Part shown: positions 9,305 through 18,828 of the stretch, in pieces | Layout of the letters: each line of letters begins with the position of its first letter | How positions within the stretch are numbered: position 1 is the first letter of the stretch | NCBI GenBank assembly: GCA_012034575.1 | Contig: JAAUPF010000051.1 | Coordinates: 1 to 38,563 of the forward strand | Source of the DNA: Richelia sp. CSU_2_1 | GTDB taxonomy: Bacteria; Cyanobacteriota; Cyanobacteriia; Cyanobacteriales; Microcoleaceae | Reading direction: 5' to 3' | DNA: 38,563 bases | Program-made: the position numbers and the translations under genes | Notes under the pieces: model-generated | What the model saw: the letters and a program-made list of their open reading frames with translations, nothing else | The model's database searches: none | What the model was told of the DNA's origin: nothing

Positions 9305-10192
9305 ATGGCTACCAGAATTCCCAACCTGCAAGTAACTCATGTAGTTGATGGCGATACCATCAAAGTTGCTCTTAACGGCAAAACAGAGTCTTTGCGACTG
9401 ATTTGCGTCGATACAGAAGAAAGTCAGCCTGGGGGTTCAAAACCGGTAACTGCGGCGGGGAAAGCCGCTTCGGAAATGGCTAAAAAATATTTTGCTGCGG
9501 TGGGCGGCGGATTTGTGAAAGTCGATATTGAATTTGATACAGACGATCCGATAGAAGTTGCTTTAGAAAAACACCGCGACAATTACGGCCGCCTCCTATG
9601 TTACATTTATCAAGGTGGGGAAAATTACAATCTCAAATTGATTGCTGAAGGTTGGAGTCCTTACTTTGTGAAATACGGGCGATCGAGATTGTATCACCGA
9701 CAAATGACTGAAGCAGAAGCGATAGCAAAAGCTTACAATCTCGCGATTTGGAATCCGAGTACCAATATTAAACCCGCTCGCAATTATGCCAATCTCCTCC
9801 CTTGGTGGTCGATGCGAGGCTCGATTGTTGAAGAATTTCGCTTGTCGGAATCAACAACAAAAGTGGTTTCTGTAAGGTTGGATTACCCCAAAGTATTGGA
9901 GGCTGCTGAAAGTGCTAAATCTATTACTATTTTTTGCGATTTGCAGGCAGGAATTAATAAATGGGTCGGCGGCAGCGCTCTGATTTATGCGGGTTCGGTG
10001 TATCATAAATTAGATTTGTGGATACCGGATGCCGAAACTAATGAAATGGCTCCTTTGAAGCGCTTGATTGAAAAGCGTTATGCGGGTCAAGGACGCGGTT
10101 ACGTTTACGTCAGCGGCAAGGTAGAACAATTTAAAGGTAAGCCTCAAATAATTTTAAACGATATCAAACAGTTTTCGGATTTCCCCCCATAA
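9305..10192 (+). CDS. SNase-like (thermonuclease family) protein with C-terminal OB-like domain
   Basis: This 295-residue protein has a staphylococcal-nuclease-like domain at residues about 8-150: THVVDGDTIKV, the RLICVDTEES strand with catalytic-type Arg and Asp, an HRDNYGRLLCYIY segment with the second Arg, and LKLIAEGWSPYFVKYG. The C-terminal part (about 170-295) has strands such as GRGYVYVSGKVEQFKG and KPQIILNDI, typical of an OB-fold nucleic-acid-binding domain. The frame is open from 9230, but the ATG at 9305 starts directly before the domain and is preferred. There is no obvious signal peptide, unlike many secreted thermonucleases, so the action is probably intracellular. Its likely role is calcium-dependent cleavage of DNA/RNA (family knowledge). 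Confidence 0.85.
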   Translation: MATRIPNLQVTHVVDGDTIKVALNGKTESLRLICVDTEESQPGGSKPVTAAGKAASEMAKKYFAAVGGGFVKVDIEFDTDDPIEVALEKHRDNYGRLLCYIYQGGENYNLKLIAEGWSPYFVKYGRSRLYHRQMTEAEAIAKAYNLAIWNPSTNIKPARNYANLLPWWSMRGSIVEEFRLSESTTKVVSVRLDYPKVLEAAESAKSITIFCDLQAGINKWVGGSALIYAGSVYHKLDLWIPDAETNEMAPLKRLIEKRYAGQGRGYVYVSGKVEQFKGKPQIILNDIKQFSDFPP

Positions 10193-10194
10193 AG

Positions 10195-10430
10195 TTGCAA
10201 TTAGAGCGAATTTTTCGACCTCTTTGGAGTATTCTTGAATCTCGCTGACGGGATTCGGATAGTGCTTTTGGTAAAGACTTATCATTTCCAGCAGCGATCG
10301 CAGGTATTCCTGAGTGTGAGTAATATTGCCGTGATTATAAAGTTGACTGGATTGTTAATTTCGTGGGCAATACCCGCTACCATTTGCCTCAAAATTGACA
10401 TTTTTTCAGTCTGCACTAATTGTGCTTGAG
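10195..10430 (-). pseudogene. Frameshifted histidine-kinase (HisKA) remnant
   Basis: Read on the minus strand from about 10430, one frame gives [10 protein letters not shown], then [17 protein letters not shown], a textbook HisKA H-box of cyanobacterial kinases. After about 10338 a different frame continues the same protein: [20 protein letters not shown], then QKHYPNPVSEIQEYSKEVE. The junction reads TTTATAATCACGGC; removing one AT dinucleotide restores F-I-H-G-N, so a 2-base insertion is the simplest explanation. No start, ATPase domain or receiver remains. It is a short fossil of a two-component kinase, lying between the nuclease gene and the amidotransferase gene. Confidence 0.8.
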
Positions 10431-10572
10431 TTATACCAAATCCGGGTTAGTTATCCCTTTTTAGTGAGACTCGTTCAATTGTTTGCGCTCGCTTAATACT
10501 ATAATGATATCATCGCAAAGCTGTAGCTGGCAAGAGCTGCGGCATCGATCCAAACTCCAGATAATAAAAGCT

Positions 10573-11346
10573 ATGTGTCAATTACTGGGAATGAACTGCA
10601 ATGTTCCGACAGATATCTGCTTTTCTTTTGAGGGTTTTTCGGCAAGGGGAGGCCAAACGGACGTTCATCAAGATGGTTGGGGAATTGCTTTTTTTGAAGG
10701 TGTGGGCTGCCGGATTTTCCTAGACTCAAAACCTGCGGTTGCTTCTCCCGTTGCTGATTTGGTACGCTGCTATCCGATTCACTCAACTAACGTCATCGCT
10801 CACATCCGCAAAGCTACTCAAGGTGAAATTGCTTTGGAAAACTGCCACCCTTTCTGTCGGGAACTTTGGGGACGCTATTGGGTATTTGCTCACAACGGCA
10901 ATTTAGAAGATTTTGCTCCTGAAAGTGGGGAATTTTACAAACCTGTAGGCAAAACTGACAGCGAACAAGCTTTTTGTTTGATATTAGAAAAGCTGCGATC
11001 GAGTTTCCCTCAAAACAAGCCGGTTGTGGCGGAACTTTACGCGGTACTGAACGAAATTACTCAAACTTTGGCAGCCAAGGGAATTTTTAATTATTTACTT
11101 TCCGATGGCGAACACTTGTTCGCGCATTGTTCCACTAACCTGCATTACATCGTGCGACAAGCGCCTTTTGCTAGCGCCCACTCGATCGATCGAGATATAA
11201 GTGTAGATTTTCGGGAACTGACAAATGAGGGCGATCGGGTGGCAGTTATTGCTACTTTGCCCCTTACTGATAACGAAGTTTGGACGCAAATTCAACCCGG
11301 AAATTTGCTAGTATTTCAAGATGGTTGGCCAGCAGATCGATTTTAG
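10573..11346 (+). CDS. Class II glutamine amidotransferase (YafJ-like)
   Basis: This 257-residue protein is an N-terminal-nucleophile glutamine amidohydrolase domain. The start ATG at 10573 puts Cys at position 2 (MCQLLGMNCN), the catalytic nucleophile after Met removal, so the longer open frame from 10483 is rejected. Further family motifs are QDGWGIAFF, AHIRKATQGE (Arg that binds the glutamine carboxylate), ENCHPF and the FAHNGNLED oxyanion/substrate loop, followed by GKTDSEQAFC. Its length fits stand-alone YafJ/EgtC-like proteins that lack a fused synthase. It would hydrolyse glutamine and hand ammonia to a partner, or act on a gamma-glutamyl compound. No ergothioneine genes are nearby, so EgtC is not supported. 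Confidence 0.88.
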   Translation: MCQLLGMNCNVPTDICFSFEGFSARGGQTDVHQDGWGIAFFEGVGCRIFLDSKPAVASPVADLVRCYPIHSTNVIAHIRKATQGEIALENCHPFCRELWGRYWVFAHNGNLEDFAPESGEFYKPVGKTDSEQAFCLILEKLRSSFPQNKPVVAELYAVLNEITQTLAAKGIFNYLLSDGEHLFAHCSTNLHYIVRQAPFASAHSIDRDISVDFRELTNEGDRVAVIATLPLTDNEVWTQIQPGNLLVFQDGWPADRF

Positions 11347-11370
11347 ATTTTAGATTTTAGATTTTAGATT
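11343..11370. repeat. TTTAGAT tandem heptamer
   Basis: Directly after the amidotransferase stop codon the unit TTTAGAT/AGATTTT is repeated four times. It is one of the short tandem heptamer families that border genes throughout the window. Confidence 0.8.
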
Positions 11371-11840
11371 GGGGCGAAAGTTCCCTTAAGAAGCAGGCAT
11401 TGACAAGCTTAAAAAAACTTCACAAAACTGCCAATTATAAAAAAATCCTGATATACTGTCAAACAGTCTGAAAACAGTAAAAATCCCTGCCTCAAAAAAC
11501 TTTTTCTCCTCTCTACCCGATCGGGGAGTTACGCTGCGTCTACATTCATATCCTTCTGTTCTGACGAGTTGGGCAAGTAATGCGGAGTTATCCGACTGCG
11601 ATAGAAATTTGGGATAATTGAACAAGTTTGTTCAAACTCAAATATTGCACCATTCTCAATAAACCTGTAGGGGCGGGTTCACAACAGCCTAAAAGGTAGC
11701 TTTTCAGGTTAATAAACCCGCCCCCACCCACCAGAAAACCTCTTATTGAAATAGCTGCAAGATCTCAGCTCAAACTCAGATAAATTACCCATTTCATTGA
11801 AGTGAAACAAACTCAAATCTAGAATAATACCATCTAATTT
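11371..11840. other. Gene-free stretch before the hybrid kinase
   Basis: No convincing gene is present. A 79-codon minus frame (11386-11625) lacks family-like features. The inverted repeat GGGGCGGGTT...AACCCGCCCC is described separately. The promoter of the kinase gene at 11841 should lie in this stretch, but no element could be assigned. Confidence 0.5.
11668..11726. repeat. GGGGCGGGTT...AACCCGCCCC inverted repeat, copy 1
   Basis: The arms TAGGGGCGGGTT and AAACCCGCCCCCA face each other across about 35 bases. Related copies lie at 24925-24987 and 29671-29740, always in gene-free DNA. It could form a hairpin. Confidence 0.7.
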
Positions 11841-14653
11841 ATGTTTATTAAACCGCTCTATTCCTGTTTCGGCAAACTCTCTGGAAAGTTACCATTACGC
11901 ACTGTCCTCGTCGTTCCTTTTGTCTTGCAAACCTTTGCTGCTGTTGGAATTGTCGGATATCTTTCCTTTAAAAACGGGCAGCAAGCCGTTAACGATGTAG
12001 CGACGCAGTTGAGAGGAGAAATTACCAACCGCATCGATTTAAACCTCAAATCTTATCTCACAATTCCCCATCAAATCAATCAAAGTAATGCCGCTGCTTT
12101 AGATTTGGGGCAACTAAGATTGCAAGATTTAGATAATTTAGAGCGCCATTTTTGGAAGCAAATCCAAATTTTTGACAGTTTGACTTTTGCGGGAATCGGA
12201 TTGGAAAATCAGGAAAATATAGGGGCAGAACGAGCGGATGATGGCTCCATAACTGTCAGGATTTCCACGCTCGCCAGTAACTTTGATTTTCGCACTTATG
12301 CCACAAATAAAAACGGAGATCGCGCGCAACTGCTAAACAACAAACCTAACTTCGATCCTCGCACTCGTCCCTGGTACAAAGCAGCAGTTGCAGCTAAACA
12401 ACCAACTTGGAGTCAAATCTATCCCCACACCAAAGGTATCACCTCTTATTTAGGGGCAGCGATGCCTTATCAAGATCGATCGGGTAAACTGCAAGGAGTC
12501 CTGCTGACTAATATTAATCTCTCCCAAATTGGCAGATTTTTACAAAGCCTAAAAATTGGCAAAACCGGACAAAGTTTTATTATCGAACGCGATGGAATGC
12601 TAGTTGCGACTTCCACAGGAGAAAAACCGATTCGCACGGTTGCAAATCGAGATTTTGGGGCAGAAAGAATCAAAGCAACCGACAGTAGCAATCCCCTCAC
12701 CCAAGCCACTGCCAAATTTTTGACTGAAAATGCGATCGTCCAAACGCGCACCACAAAACAACTTGAATTTAAGCTGCAAAACAAGCGACATTTTCTAGAA
12801 GTTTTGCCCTTCAACGACGATAAAGGCTTAGATTGGTCGATCGTCGTGGTGATTCCCGAATCAGATTTTATGGCACAAATTGATGCCAACAACCGCACGA
12901 CAATTTTGTTGTGCGCAGCAGCTTTAATCCTATCTACAATCCTCGGAATTTTAACAGCCAGGTGGGTGACAAAACCAATCCTGCAATTGAACGAAACTGC
13001 CAAAGATATCGCTAAAGGAAATTGGCATCAATCTGGAAAAATCGATCGCACTGACGAAGTTGGACAGTTGGCTAAATCATTTAATAGCATGGCGCAGCAG
13101 TTACAAGAATCTTTTGAAACTTTAGAACACAAAGTTGCAGAACGCACCGCAGAATTAGCGACATCGAATCAACAACTGGAAATGGCGAAAGAAAAAGCCG
13201 AAGTTGCCAACTCTGCGAAAAGCACGTTTCTTGCCAATATGAGCCACGAATTGCGATCGCCCCTCAATGCAATTTTAGGTTTCGCTCAAATTATGATGAG
13301 AAGTCGATCGCTCCCAGCGGAACATATCGATAATGTGGGCATTATTACCCGCAGCGGCGAACACTTATTAACATTAATCAATCAAGTATTAGACCTCTCG
13401 AAAATTGAAGCGGGACGCACGACAATTAATGAGAAAAACTTCGATCTCTATCGCTTGCTTGACGATGTAGAAGATATGTTCCGCCTCAAAGCCGATGATG
13501 CTGGATTGCAGTTACTGTGCGATCGCAGTCCCGATTTGCCGCGTTACATTCGCACCGACCAAGTTAAACTCCGTCAAATCTTAATTAACCTGCTCAATAA
13601 TGCAATTAAATTTACGGCTGAAGGTGGGGTTTCTGTGCGCGCCAGTACGAATAAAAGAGCGATCGAATCTGGAGAATTTACAGAGGAAAATCAGCAAGAA
13701 ATCCTGGAAACAAGCAACAAATTTATTTTGAAGTTGAAGATACCGGCGCGGGAATTGCAGCGGCAGAATTAGACAAACTATTTGAAGCTTTCATGCAAAC
13801 TTCTTCCGGTAAAAATGCCCAAGAAGGAACGGGATTGGGATTAGCAATTAGCCGTCAATTCGTACAACTCATGGGTGGCGATATTGCAGTCAGCAGTAAA
13901 GTGGGAGTTGGCACAATATTTAAGTTCGATATTACAGCCAGGGTTGTCAGTGCGGCTGACAAGGAAGCGCAAAATAACAAACGTCGCGTTATCGCACTCG
14001 AGCCCAATCAACCTCGCTATCGCATTCTAATTGTCGATGACAAACCCCTCAACCGTCAGTTGTTAGTTCAACTCCTCAATCCCTTGGGATTTGAACTGAA
14101 AGAAGCTACTAACGGGCGAGAAGCTGTGGAGATTTGGAATCAGTGGGAACCCCATCTAATCTGGATGGACATGAGAATGCCGGTGATGGATGGCTACAGT
14201 GCAACCCAACAAATCAAAGCAACGACGAAAGGACAAGCCACAGTGATTATTGCTGTAACCGCTAGCGTTCTCGAAGAAGAAAAAGCCATTGTTTTATCGG
14301 CTGGATGCGATGATTTTATGCGGAAACCATTTCGAGAGCAAGAAATGTTTGCCACAATGAACAAACACATCGGCGTGCGTTATATTTATGAAGAGCCGAT
14401 CGATAAAACAGCTCAAGTTTTATCCAAAACCGAAATCAAAGATGTGCTCGCACCAGCAGCTCTAACTGCCATACCCTCTAATTTGTTGGTAAGCTTGGCT
14501 AGTGCGGCGAAAAGTTCGGATATTATGGAAGTAGACCGCCTGATTCAGGAAGTCAAAGCAATAAATGAGGCGACAGGGGATGCGTTTTTAGCATTAGCCA
14601 ATGAGTTTGAATACGGTAAAATTGCCTCATTAATTGAAGTAGCTATTGGATAA
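11841..14653 (+). pseudogene. dCache-HAMP hybrid histidine kinase, split by a -1 frameshift
   Basis: Two adjacent frames together encode one hybrid kinase of about 937 residues. Frame one (11841-13772) has a membrane segment (about 20-44), a large extracytoplasmic dCache domain (about 45-345, with DPRTRPWYKAA), a second membrane segment, HAMP, coiled coil, the HisKA box SHELRSPLNAILG with His469, and the HATPase N box (LLNNAIKFT). From about 13715 the second frame takes over, giving QQIYFEVEDTGAGIA and [10 protein letters not shown], then a receiver (ILIVDD, IWMDMRMPVMDG) up to 14653. A one-base deletion near GGAAACAAG (about 13710-13725) explains the break. No classical slippery heptamer fits a programmed -1 shift. 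It heads the signalling run to 17997. As read it would yield a kinase with no complete ATPase domain; a sequencing error is possible. Confidence 0.88.
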
Positions 14654-14691
14654 ATTGTTTCGTTTTGTAAAATAAAAAAGTCATTATCACC

Positions 14692-16158
14692 ATGAATGAA
14701 TTGAATAAAAATAGCAAGCAGTCTAATATTTTAGTCGTTGATGATACTCTGGCTAATTTACAGTTATTGGTAGGTTTGTTAACCGAAAATGGCTATAAAG
14801 TTAGACCAGCCAAAGATGGATTTCAAGCACTATCTGCGGCTCAAACAGCTCCGATCGACTTGATTTTACTGGACATCAATATGCCGCAAATGGATGGCTA
14901 TGAAGTCTGCACTAAACTCAAATCCGATCCGCAAACGCGGGAGATTCCAGTCATTTTTATCAGCGCGCTCAATGACGTGCTTGATAAAGTTAGAGCCTTT
15001 GGAGTAGGTGGTGTGGATTACGTAACCAAACCCTTTCAGGTGGAAGAGGTTTTAGCTCGCGTCGAAACCCATTTAGCCTTGCAGCGACTGCAAAATAACT
15101 TGCGATCGACAAATGAAGAACTCGCTCAAACAAATCAGGAATTAGCTAACACATTGAACCAACTGCAAGCCACTCAAGAAGAACTCATTCAATCCGAGAA
15201 AATGGCAGCTCTCGGGCAATTAATTGCAGGAATTGCCCACGAAGTCAATACACCTTTGGGTGCGATTCGCTCTTCAGTCAGCAATATTTCTAAGTATTTG
15301 CAAGAAATATTTGCAGATTTGCCCCGCTTTCTAGATACACTTTCTCCTAAAGAAATTCAATTAATTCTGGACATGGTATTTTCTTCTATTAACAACAAGC
15401 TGACCGTTTCTGTCAAAGATATTCGCAAACTCAAGCGCGCCTTAACTCGCGAACTAGAAAAACTTGAAATTCCCCATGCGGATACTGTAGCCGATACACT
15501 TTCGGACATGAAAATTTATGAGGAAATCGACCCATTTTTACCACTCCTGACTCATCCAGATAGCGAAAAACTGCTAGAGTTTGCTTACAATCTTTCTGGA
15601 TTGCAGCGAGGTAGCAATACAATTGAAGCCTCAGTCGAACGAGCGACTAAAGTTGTATTTGCATTAAAAAGCTACGCTCATTACGACCAAAAAAATGAGT
15701 TATTTAAAGTGAGTTTGATAGCAGGAATAGATACAGTTTTGACACTTTATGAAAATTATCTCAGACAAGGAGTTGAAGTCATTCAAAATTGCGCAGAAAT
15801 TGCACCGATTTACTGCTATCCGGACGAACTCAACCAAGTCTGGACGAATCTAATTCATAATGCCATTCAAGCAATGGATAATAGAGGAACGCTAGCGATC
15901 GATGTTACCCAAGAAGGAGGATTCGCCAAAGTCAGGATTACCGATAGCGGCAAAGGAATTCCCGAAGAGGTTAAACCTCGGATTTTTGAACCTTTCTTTA
16001 CCACTAAACCGCCTGGGGAAGGCAGCGGTTTGGGATTAGATATCGTCCGCAAAATCGTTAAAAAGCATCAAGGAGAAATTGAAGTTGATTCTGTCCCCGG
16101 AAAAACAACATTTACAGTTTCCTTAAGTATGAATCTCCAACCCAATAGTAACTCGTAG
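14692..16158 (+). CDS. REC-histidine kinase (receiver at N-terminus)
   Basis: This 488-residue soluble protein combines an N-terminal receiver (about 12-130; VVDDTL acidic pocket, Asp61 in [12 protein letters not shown] in VTKPF), a coiled coil (about 140-172) and a histidine kinase (His[17 protein letters not shown] with His183; N box [30 protein letters not shown]). There are no membrane segments. In such proteins the receiver takes phosphate from an upstream kinase and controls the output kinase, so it is a relay element. It starts 38 bases after the hybrid kinase and is followed by a response regulator and a REC-cyclase on the same strand. The HisKA-HATPase linker is long (about 200-370), a feature of this cyanobacterial subgroup. 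The start is ATG at 14692; the upstream ribosome-binding site is weak. Confidence 0.93.
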   Translation: MNELNKNSKQSNILVVDDTLANLQLLVGLLTENGYKVRPAKDGFQALSAAQTAPIDLILLDINMPQMDGYEVCTKLKSDPQTREIPVIFISALNDVLDKVRAFGVGGVDYVTKPFQVEEVLARVETHLALQRLQNNLRSTNEELAQTNQELANTLNQLQATQEELIQSEKMAALGQLIAGIAHEVNTPLGAIRSSVSNISKYLQEIFADLPRFLDTLSPKEIQLILDMVFSSINNKLTVSVKDIRKLKRALTRELEKLEIPHADTVADTLSDMKIYEEIDPFLPLLTHPDSEKLLEFAYNLSGLQRGSNTIEASVERATKVVFALKSYAHYDQKNELFKVSLIAGIDTVLTLYENYLRQGVEVIQNCAEIAPIYCYPDELNQVWTNLIHNAIQAMDNRGTLAIDVTQEGGFAKVRITDSGKGIPEEVKPRIFEPFFTTKPPGEGSGLGLDIVRKIVKKHQGEIEVDSVPGKTTFTVSLSMNLQPNSNS

Positions 16159-16217
16159 AGACGATATTTTAGATTAAAGTTACTAGACGGAGCGATGCTT
16201 TAATCTAAAATCACCCA

Positions 16218-16258
16218 TTACCGATTACCGATTACCAATTACCAATTACCAATTACCC
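16218..16258. repeat. ACCAATT/ACCGATT heptamer tandem repeat
   Basis: About six copies of a 7-base unit directly abut the ATG of the response regulator at 16262, occupying the place where a ribosome-binding site would normally be. It shares its unit with 3600-3642. Confidence 0.85.
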
Positions 16259-16261
16259 ACT

Positions 16262-16657
16262 ATGTCTAAACCAGCGATTTTATGTGTTGATGATGAATTG
16301 GTCATTTTGGAAAGCTTGAAAGCTCAATTGAGAAAAGCACTAGGCAGTGCCTATGTTTATGAAGTTGCTGAAAATGCCGAAGAAGCCTTAGAGATTATTG
16401 ATGAATTAAATGCAGAAGAGATCGGCATAATATTAATTGTCTCAGATTGGCTGATGCCCGGAATGAAAGGTGACGAATTTCTCATCCGCGTCCATCAAAA
16501 ATTTCCGAATATTGTCAAAATATTATTGACGGGACAAGCAGATCTGGCAGCGATCGATCGAGCTTACAAAGAAGCCAAGATACATCAATGTTTGTCTAAA
16601 CCTTGGTCGGAAAATGAGTTAATCGAGACCATTAAATCTGGATTAGAAAAACTATGA
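16262..16657 (+). CDS. Single-domain response regulator
   Basis: This 131-residue protein is a stand-alone receiver. CVDDE supplies the acidic pair, Asp62 in VSDWLMPGMKGDEF the phospho-acceptor, LLTGQAD the conserved Thr and CLSKPW the Lys. The MPGMKGDEF and LTGQA...SKPW pattern is shared with the receiver of the next protein, so these two domains are closely related and probably respond to the same kinase. The stop overlaps the start of the cyclase gene by four bases (ATGA), implying translational coupling. No ribosome-binding site is visible because a heptamer repeat fills the space before the ATG. It may act as phosphate sink or as a phosphate shuttle between the REC-kinase and the REC-cyclase (inference). 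Confidence 0.93.
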   Translation: MSKPAILCVDDELVILESLKAQLRKALGSAYVYEVAENAEEALEIIDELNAEEIGIILIVSDWLMPGMKGDEFLIRVHQKFPNIVKILLTGQADLAAIDRAYKEAKIHQCLSKPWSENELIETIKSGLEKL

Positions 16658-17997
16658 CAAAAACCGTCAAAAAACCTGTCATTGTTTGTGTAGACGATGA
16701 AGTTACTATCTTGACCAGTTTAAAATCTGAACTGAGAAAAGCCTTCGGAGAACTGTATCGAGTTGAAATTGCTGAAGGCGGAGAGGATGCGCTGGAGTTA
16801 CTTGCAGAATTAATGGAAGACGGCTGCGAAATTCCTTTGATTATTTCCGATTATATTATGCCGGATATGAAAGGAGATGAACTTTTACGCCGCGTGCACG
16901 AACTTTCTCCGAAAACACTCAAAGTGATGCTGACGGGTCAAGCTAGTATTGAAGCCGTTGCCAATGCGGTCAAATACGCTAAACTCTACCGCTATATTAG
17001 TAAACCCTGGGAAGATGAAGATCTAAGATTGACGATTACAGAAGCGATTTACAGTTACATTCAAGAGAAGGAACTTGCAGAGAAAAATGCTAAACTCCTC
17101 GAAATGAATTATGAGTTAGAATGCCTGACTCGCCAGCAAGCTAAACTGATTGCAGAACTCCAACAAAAAGAAAGTCATTTACAGGCGCTGAATGAATCAT
17201 TTTTGCGCTTTGTCCCGCTGCAGTTTCTTCAACTATTAGAAAAATCCAGTATTATTGATATTCAATTAGGTCAACAAATCCAACAAGAAATTTCGGTTTT
17301 ATTTTCCGATATTCGAGATTTTACAACTCTATCAGAAACAATGACACCGGATGAAAATTTTAAATTTATTAATAGTTATCTCTCTCGAATGGAACCCGCA
17401 ATTATCGAAAACAACGGGTTTATTGATAAATATATTGGAGATGCGATTATGGCTTTATTTAGTGGAGAAGCCGATCGGGCAGTTACGGGTGCAATTGCGA
17501 TGCTGCGCAATCTAGCTGACTACAATACTACTCGCACGAAACCCGATCGTCCGCCGATTAAAATTGGCATCGGTATTAATACGGGGACTTTAATACTGGG
17601 AATGGTGGGCGGTAAATCTCGAATCGATGGAACAGTCATCGGCGATGCGGTGAATTTAGCATCTCGTTTGGAGGGATTAACCAAACAGTATATCGTGCCA
17701 TTGCTGATTAGCGAACGCACATTTCGGGCATTAAAAAACCCCGAAAACTATCACATTCGCTTGATCGATCGCGTGCGAGTCAAGGGTAAATTGGAACAGG
17801 TAGCCGTGTATGAGGTATTCGATGCCGATCCGCCCGAATTGCGAGAGGGGAAATTAGCCACAAACAGCTATTTTGAAAGGGCAATCTTTGCCTATCATAA
17901 CTCGGATAGAGAGGCTGCCGTTCGACTTTTACAGCAATGTTTGCAACTCAATCCTGAGGATACGGTTGCTAAAATGTATTTGCAACGCTGTCAGTAA
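16654..17997 (+). CDS. REC-class III adenylate cyclase with C-terminal TPR-like helices
   Basis: This 447-residue protein should make cAMP under phosphorelay control. Residues about 8-130 are a receiver (CVDDE; Asp66 in ISDYIMPDMKGDEL; LTGQAS; SKPWED). A coiled coil (about 138-185) leads to the class III cyclase domain (about 205-385). Metal-binding Asp219 lies in LFSDIRDFTTLSE and the second Asp in DKYIGDAIMALF. Adenine-selective positions read Lys (DKYIGD) and Thr (GTVIGDAVNLASRLE), the pair known from cyanobacterial CyaC-type adenylate cyclases. Transition-state Asn and Arg are in NLASRLE. The C-terminus (about 398-447) resembles one or two TPR helices. It overlaps the preceding response regulator by four bases. 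The usual alternative, guanylate cyclase, is less likely given Lys. Confidence 0.93.
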   Translation: MTKTVKKPVIVCVDDEVTILTSLKSELRKAFGELYRVEIAEGGEDALELLAELMEDGCEIPLIISDYIMPDMKGDELLRRVHELSPKTLKVMLTGQASIEAVANAVKYAKLYRYISKPWEDEDLRLTITEAIYSYIQEKELAEKNAKLLEMNYELECLTRQQAKLIAELQQKESHLQALNESFLRFVPLQFLQLLEKSSIIDIQLGQQIQQEISVLFSDIRDFTTLSETMTPDENFKFINSYLSRMEPAIIENNGFIDKYIGDAIMALFSGEADRAVTGAIAMLRNLADYNTTRTKPDRPPIKIGIGINTGTLILGMVGGKSRIDGTVIGDAVNLASRLEGLTKQYIVPLLISERTFRALKNPENYHIRLIDRVRVKGKLEQVAVYEVFDADPPELREGKLATNSYFERAIFAYHNSDREAAVRLLQQCLQLNPEDTVAKMYLQRCQ

Positions 17998-17999
17998 AT

Positions 18000-18090
18000 A
18001 GTTGAGAGTTGATCGGGAGTTTTGAGTTTTGAGTTTTGAGTTTTGAATTGAAGAAAAGTTTTGAGTTGATAGTTGATAGTTGAGAGTTGA
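18000..18090. repeat. TTGAGAG/TTTTGAG heptamer tandem repeats
   Basis: After the cyclase stop, three kinds of 7-base unit (GTTGAGA, GTTTTGA, GATAGTT) follow one another in blocks. This is the same repeat class seen at 21957-22030, 32318-32375 and 37183-37230. Confidence 0.8.
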
Positions 18091-18193
18091 TATAGAAATC
18101 CTAAATGAATCGTAAATTTTTTACCCCACCCCAGCCTTCCCCTTACTAAGGTCCGGGAGTAAGAACTTCACAAATGATTTAGGATCGCTATAG
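18091..18193. mobile_element. MITE-like element, copy A
   Basis: The 103-base segment has terminal inverted repeats of about 25 bases: TATAGAAATCCTAAATGAATC at the left and, on the other strand from the right, TATAGCGATCCTAAATCATT. The centre contains ACCCCACCCCAGCC and AAGGTCCGGGAGTAAG. A second copy in the opposite orientation lies at 24994-25095 with the same length, ends and centre. There is no coding capacity. Confidence 0.75.
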
Positions 18194-18218
18194 TCGATCG
18201 CGATTTCTGAGCTAGCCG

Positions 18219-18728
18219 TCACTCGATCGGATATAATATCATCGGTAAAATCGAGCTGAGATTAACCGCATCCTTGCTAGCAAATAGATCGGGAATATCG
18301 AGAACCTTAAAATAAACCAATGCCACCACGACAACTGTAAATGCCGTTGAAGACAGTAAACCAGTAACTAACTCTTTTTTGAGGTTTTTTTCCTGAGGTT
18401 TGTTTGTAAAAACATCTACAGCCCCGAATTGCATCAACAGAATTCCAGCTATGTTAGAAAGCCAGTAACCGACGATCGAACCTGGAAACAACCAATCGGG
18501 ATAAATCAAACTGCAAATATACCCAAAAGCATAGGCAATTGGCAGGTTGAAAAATAAATCGTTCCACCAACACAGTGGCGACAGCAAATATCCGATTCCC
18601 AGAAACAAGCCGCCTCTAAGTTTTTTTAACCAGGTTTTCGTACCGCTGTTTGGTGCAGTTTCCAGCAAATTTTGGGTTTGCCCTCCGGCGGTTTTGTTTG
18701 CGGAATCGATTCGATCGGAGTTTTTCAC
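18219..18728 (-). CDS. Small multi-pass membrane hypothetical protein
   Basis: I do not recognise this 169-residue protein. After a polar N-terminus (about 1-40) there are three or four hydrophobic segments: GGLFLGIGYLLSPLCWW, FNLPIAYAFGYICSLIY, GYWLSNIAGILLMQFG and STAFTVVVVALVYF. This fits an inner-membrane protein. The frame is open upstream to 18974, but that part overlaps an inverted-repeat element and has no family-like character. I chose the GTG at 18728, which begins KNSDRIDSANK; a start within the upstream extension cannot be excluded. It is convergent with the signalling run that ends at 17997, separated by a MITE and repeats. Confidence 0.6.
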   Translation of the reverse strand: MKNSDRIDSANKTAGGQTQNLLETAPNSGTKTWLKKLRGGLFLGIGYLLSPLCWWNDLFFNLPIAYAFGYICSLIYPDWLFPGSIVGYWLSNIAGILLMQFGAVDVFTNKPQEKNLKKELVTGLLSSTAFTVVVVALVYFKVLDIPDLFASKDAVNLSSILPMILYPIE

Positions 18729-18828
18729 AGGATTGGTTAATATGTAGATTGATTTGCCATATTTTATCAGAAAACTCTCAACATACAGCAGATTTAACGT
18801 CGATCGAGGACTCCCCAGGAGACCGCAG

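Noticed and set aside
10483..10572. Longer start for the glutamine amidotransferase
   Set aside because: The catalytic Cys must be residue 2 after the initiator Met; only the ATG at 10573 satisfies this.
11386..11625. 79-codon minus-strand open frame
   Set aside because: No ribosome-binding site or family-like pattern; it lies in repeat-bearing gene-free DNA before the hybrid kinase.
13700..13730. Programmed -1 ribosomal frameshift in the hybrid kinase
   Set aside because: No X-XXY-YYZ heptamer in the correct phase and no clear downstream stem-loop; a one-base deletion is simpler.
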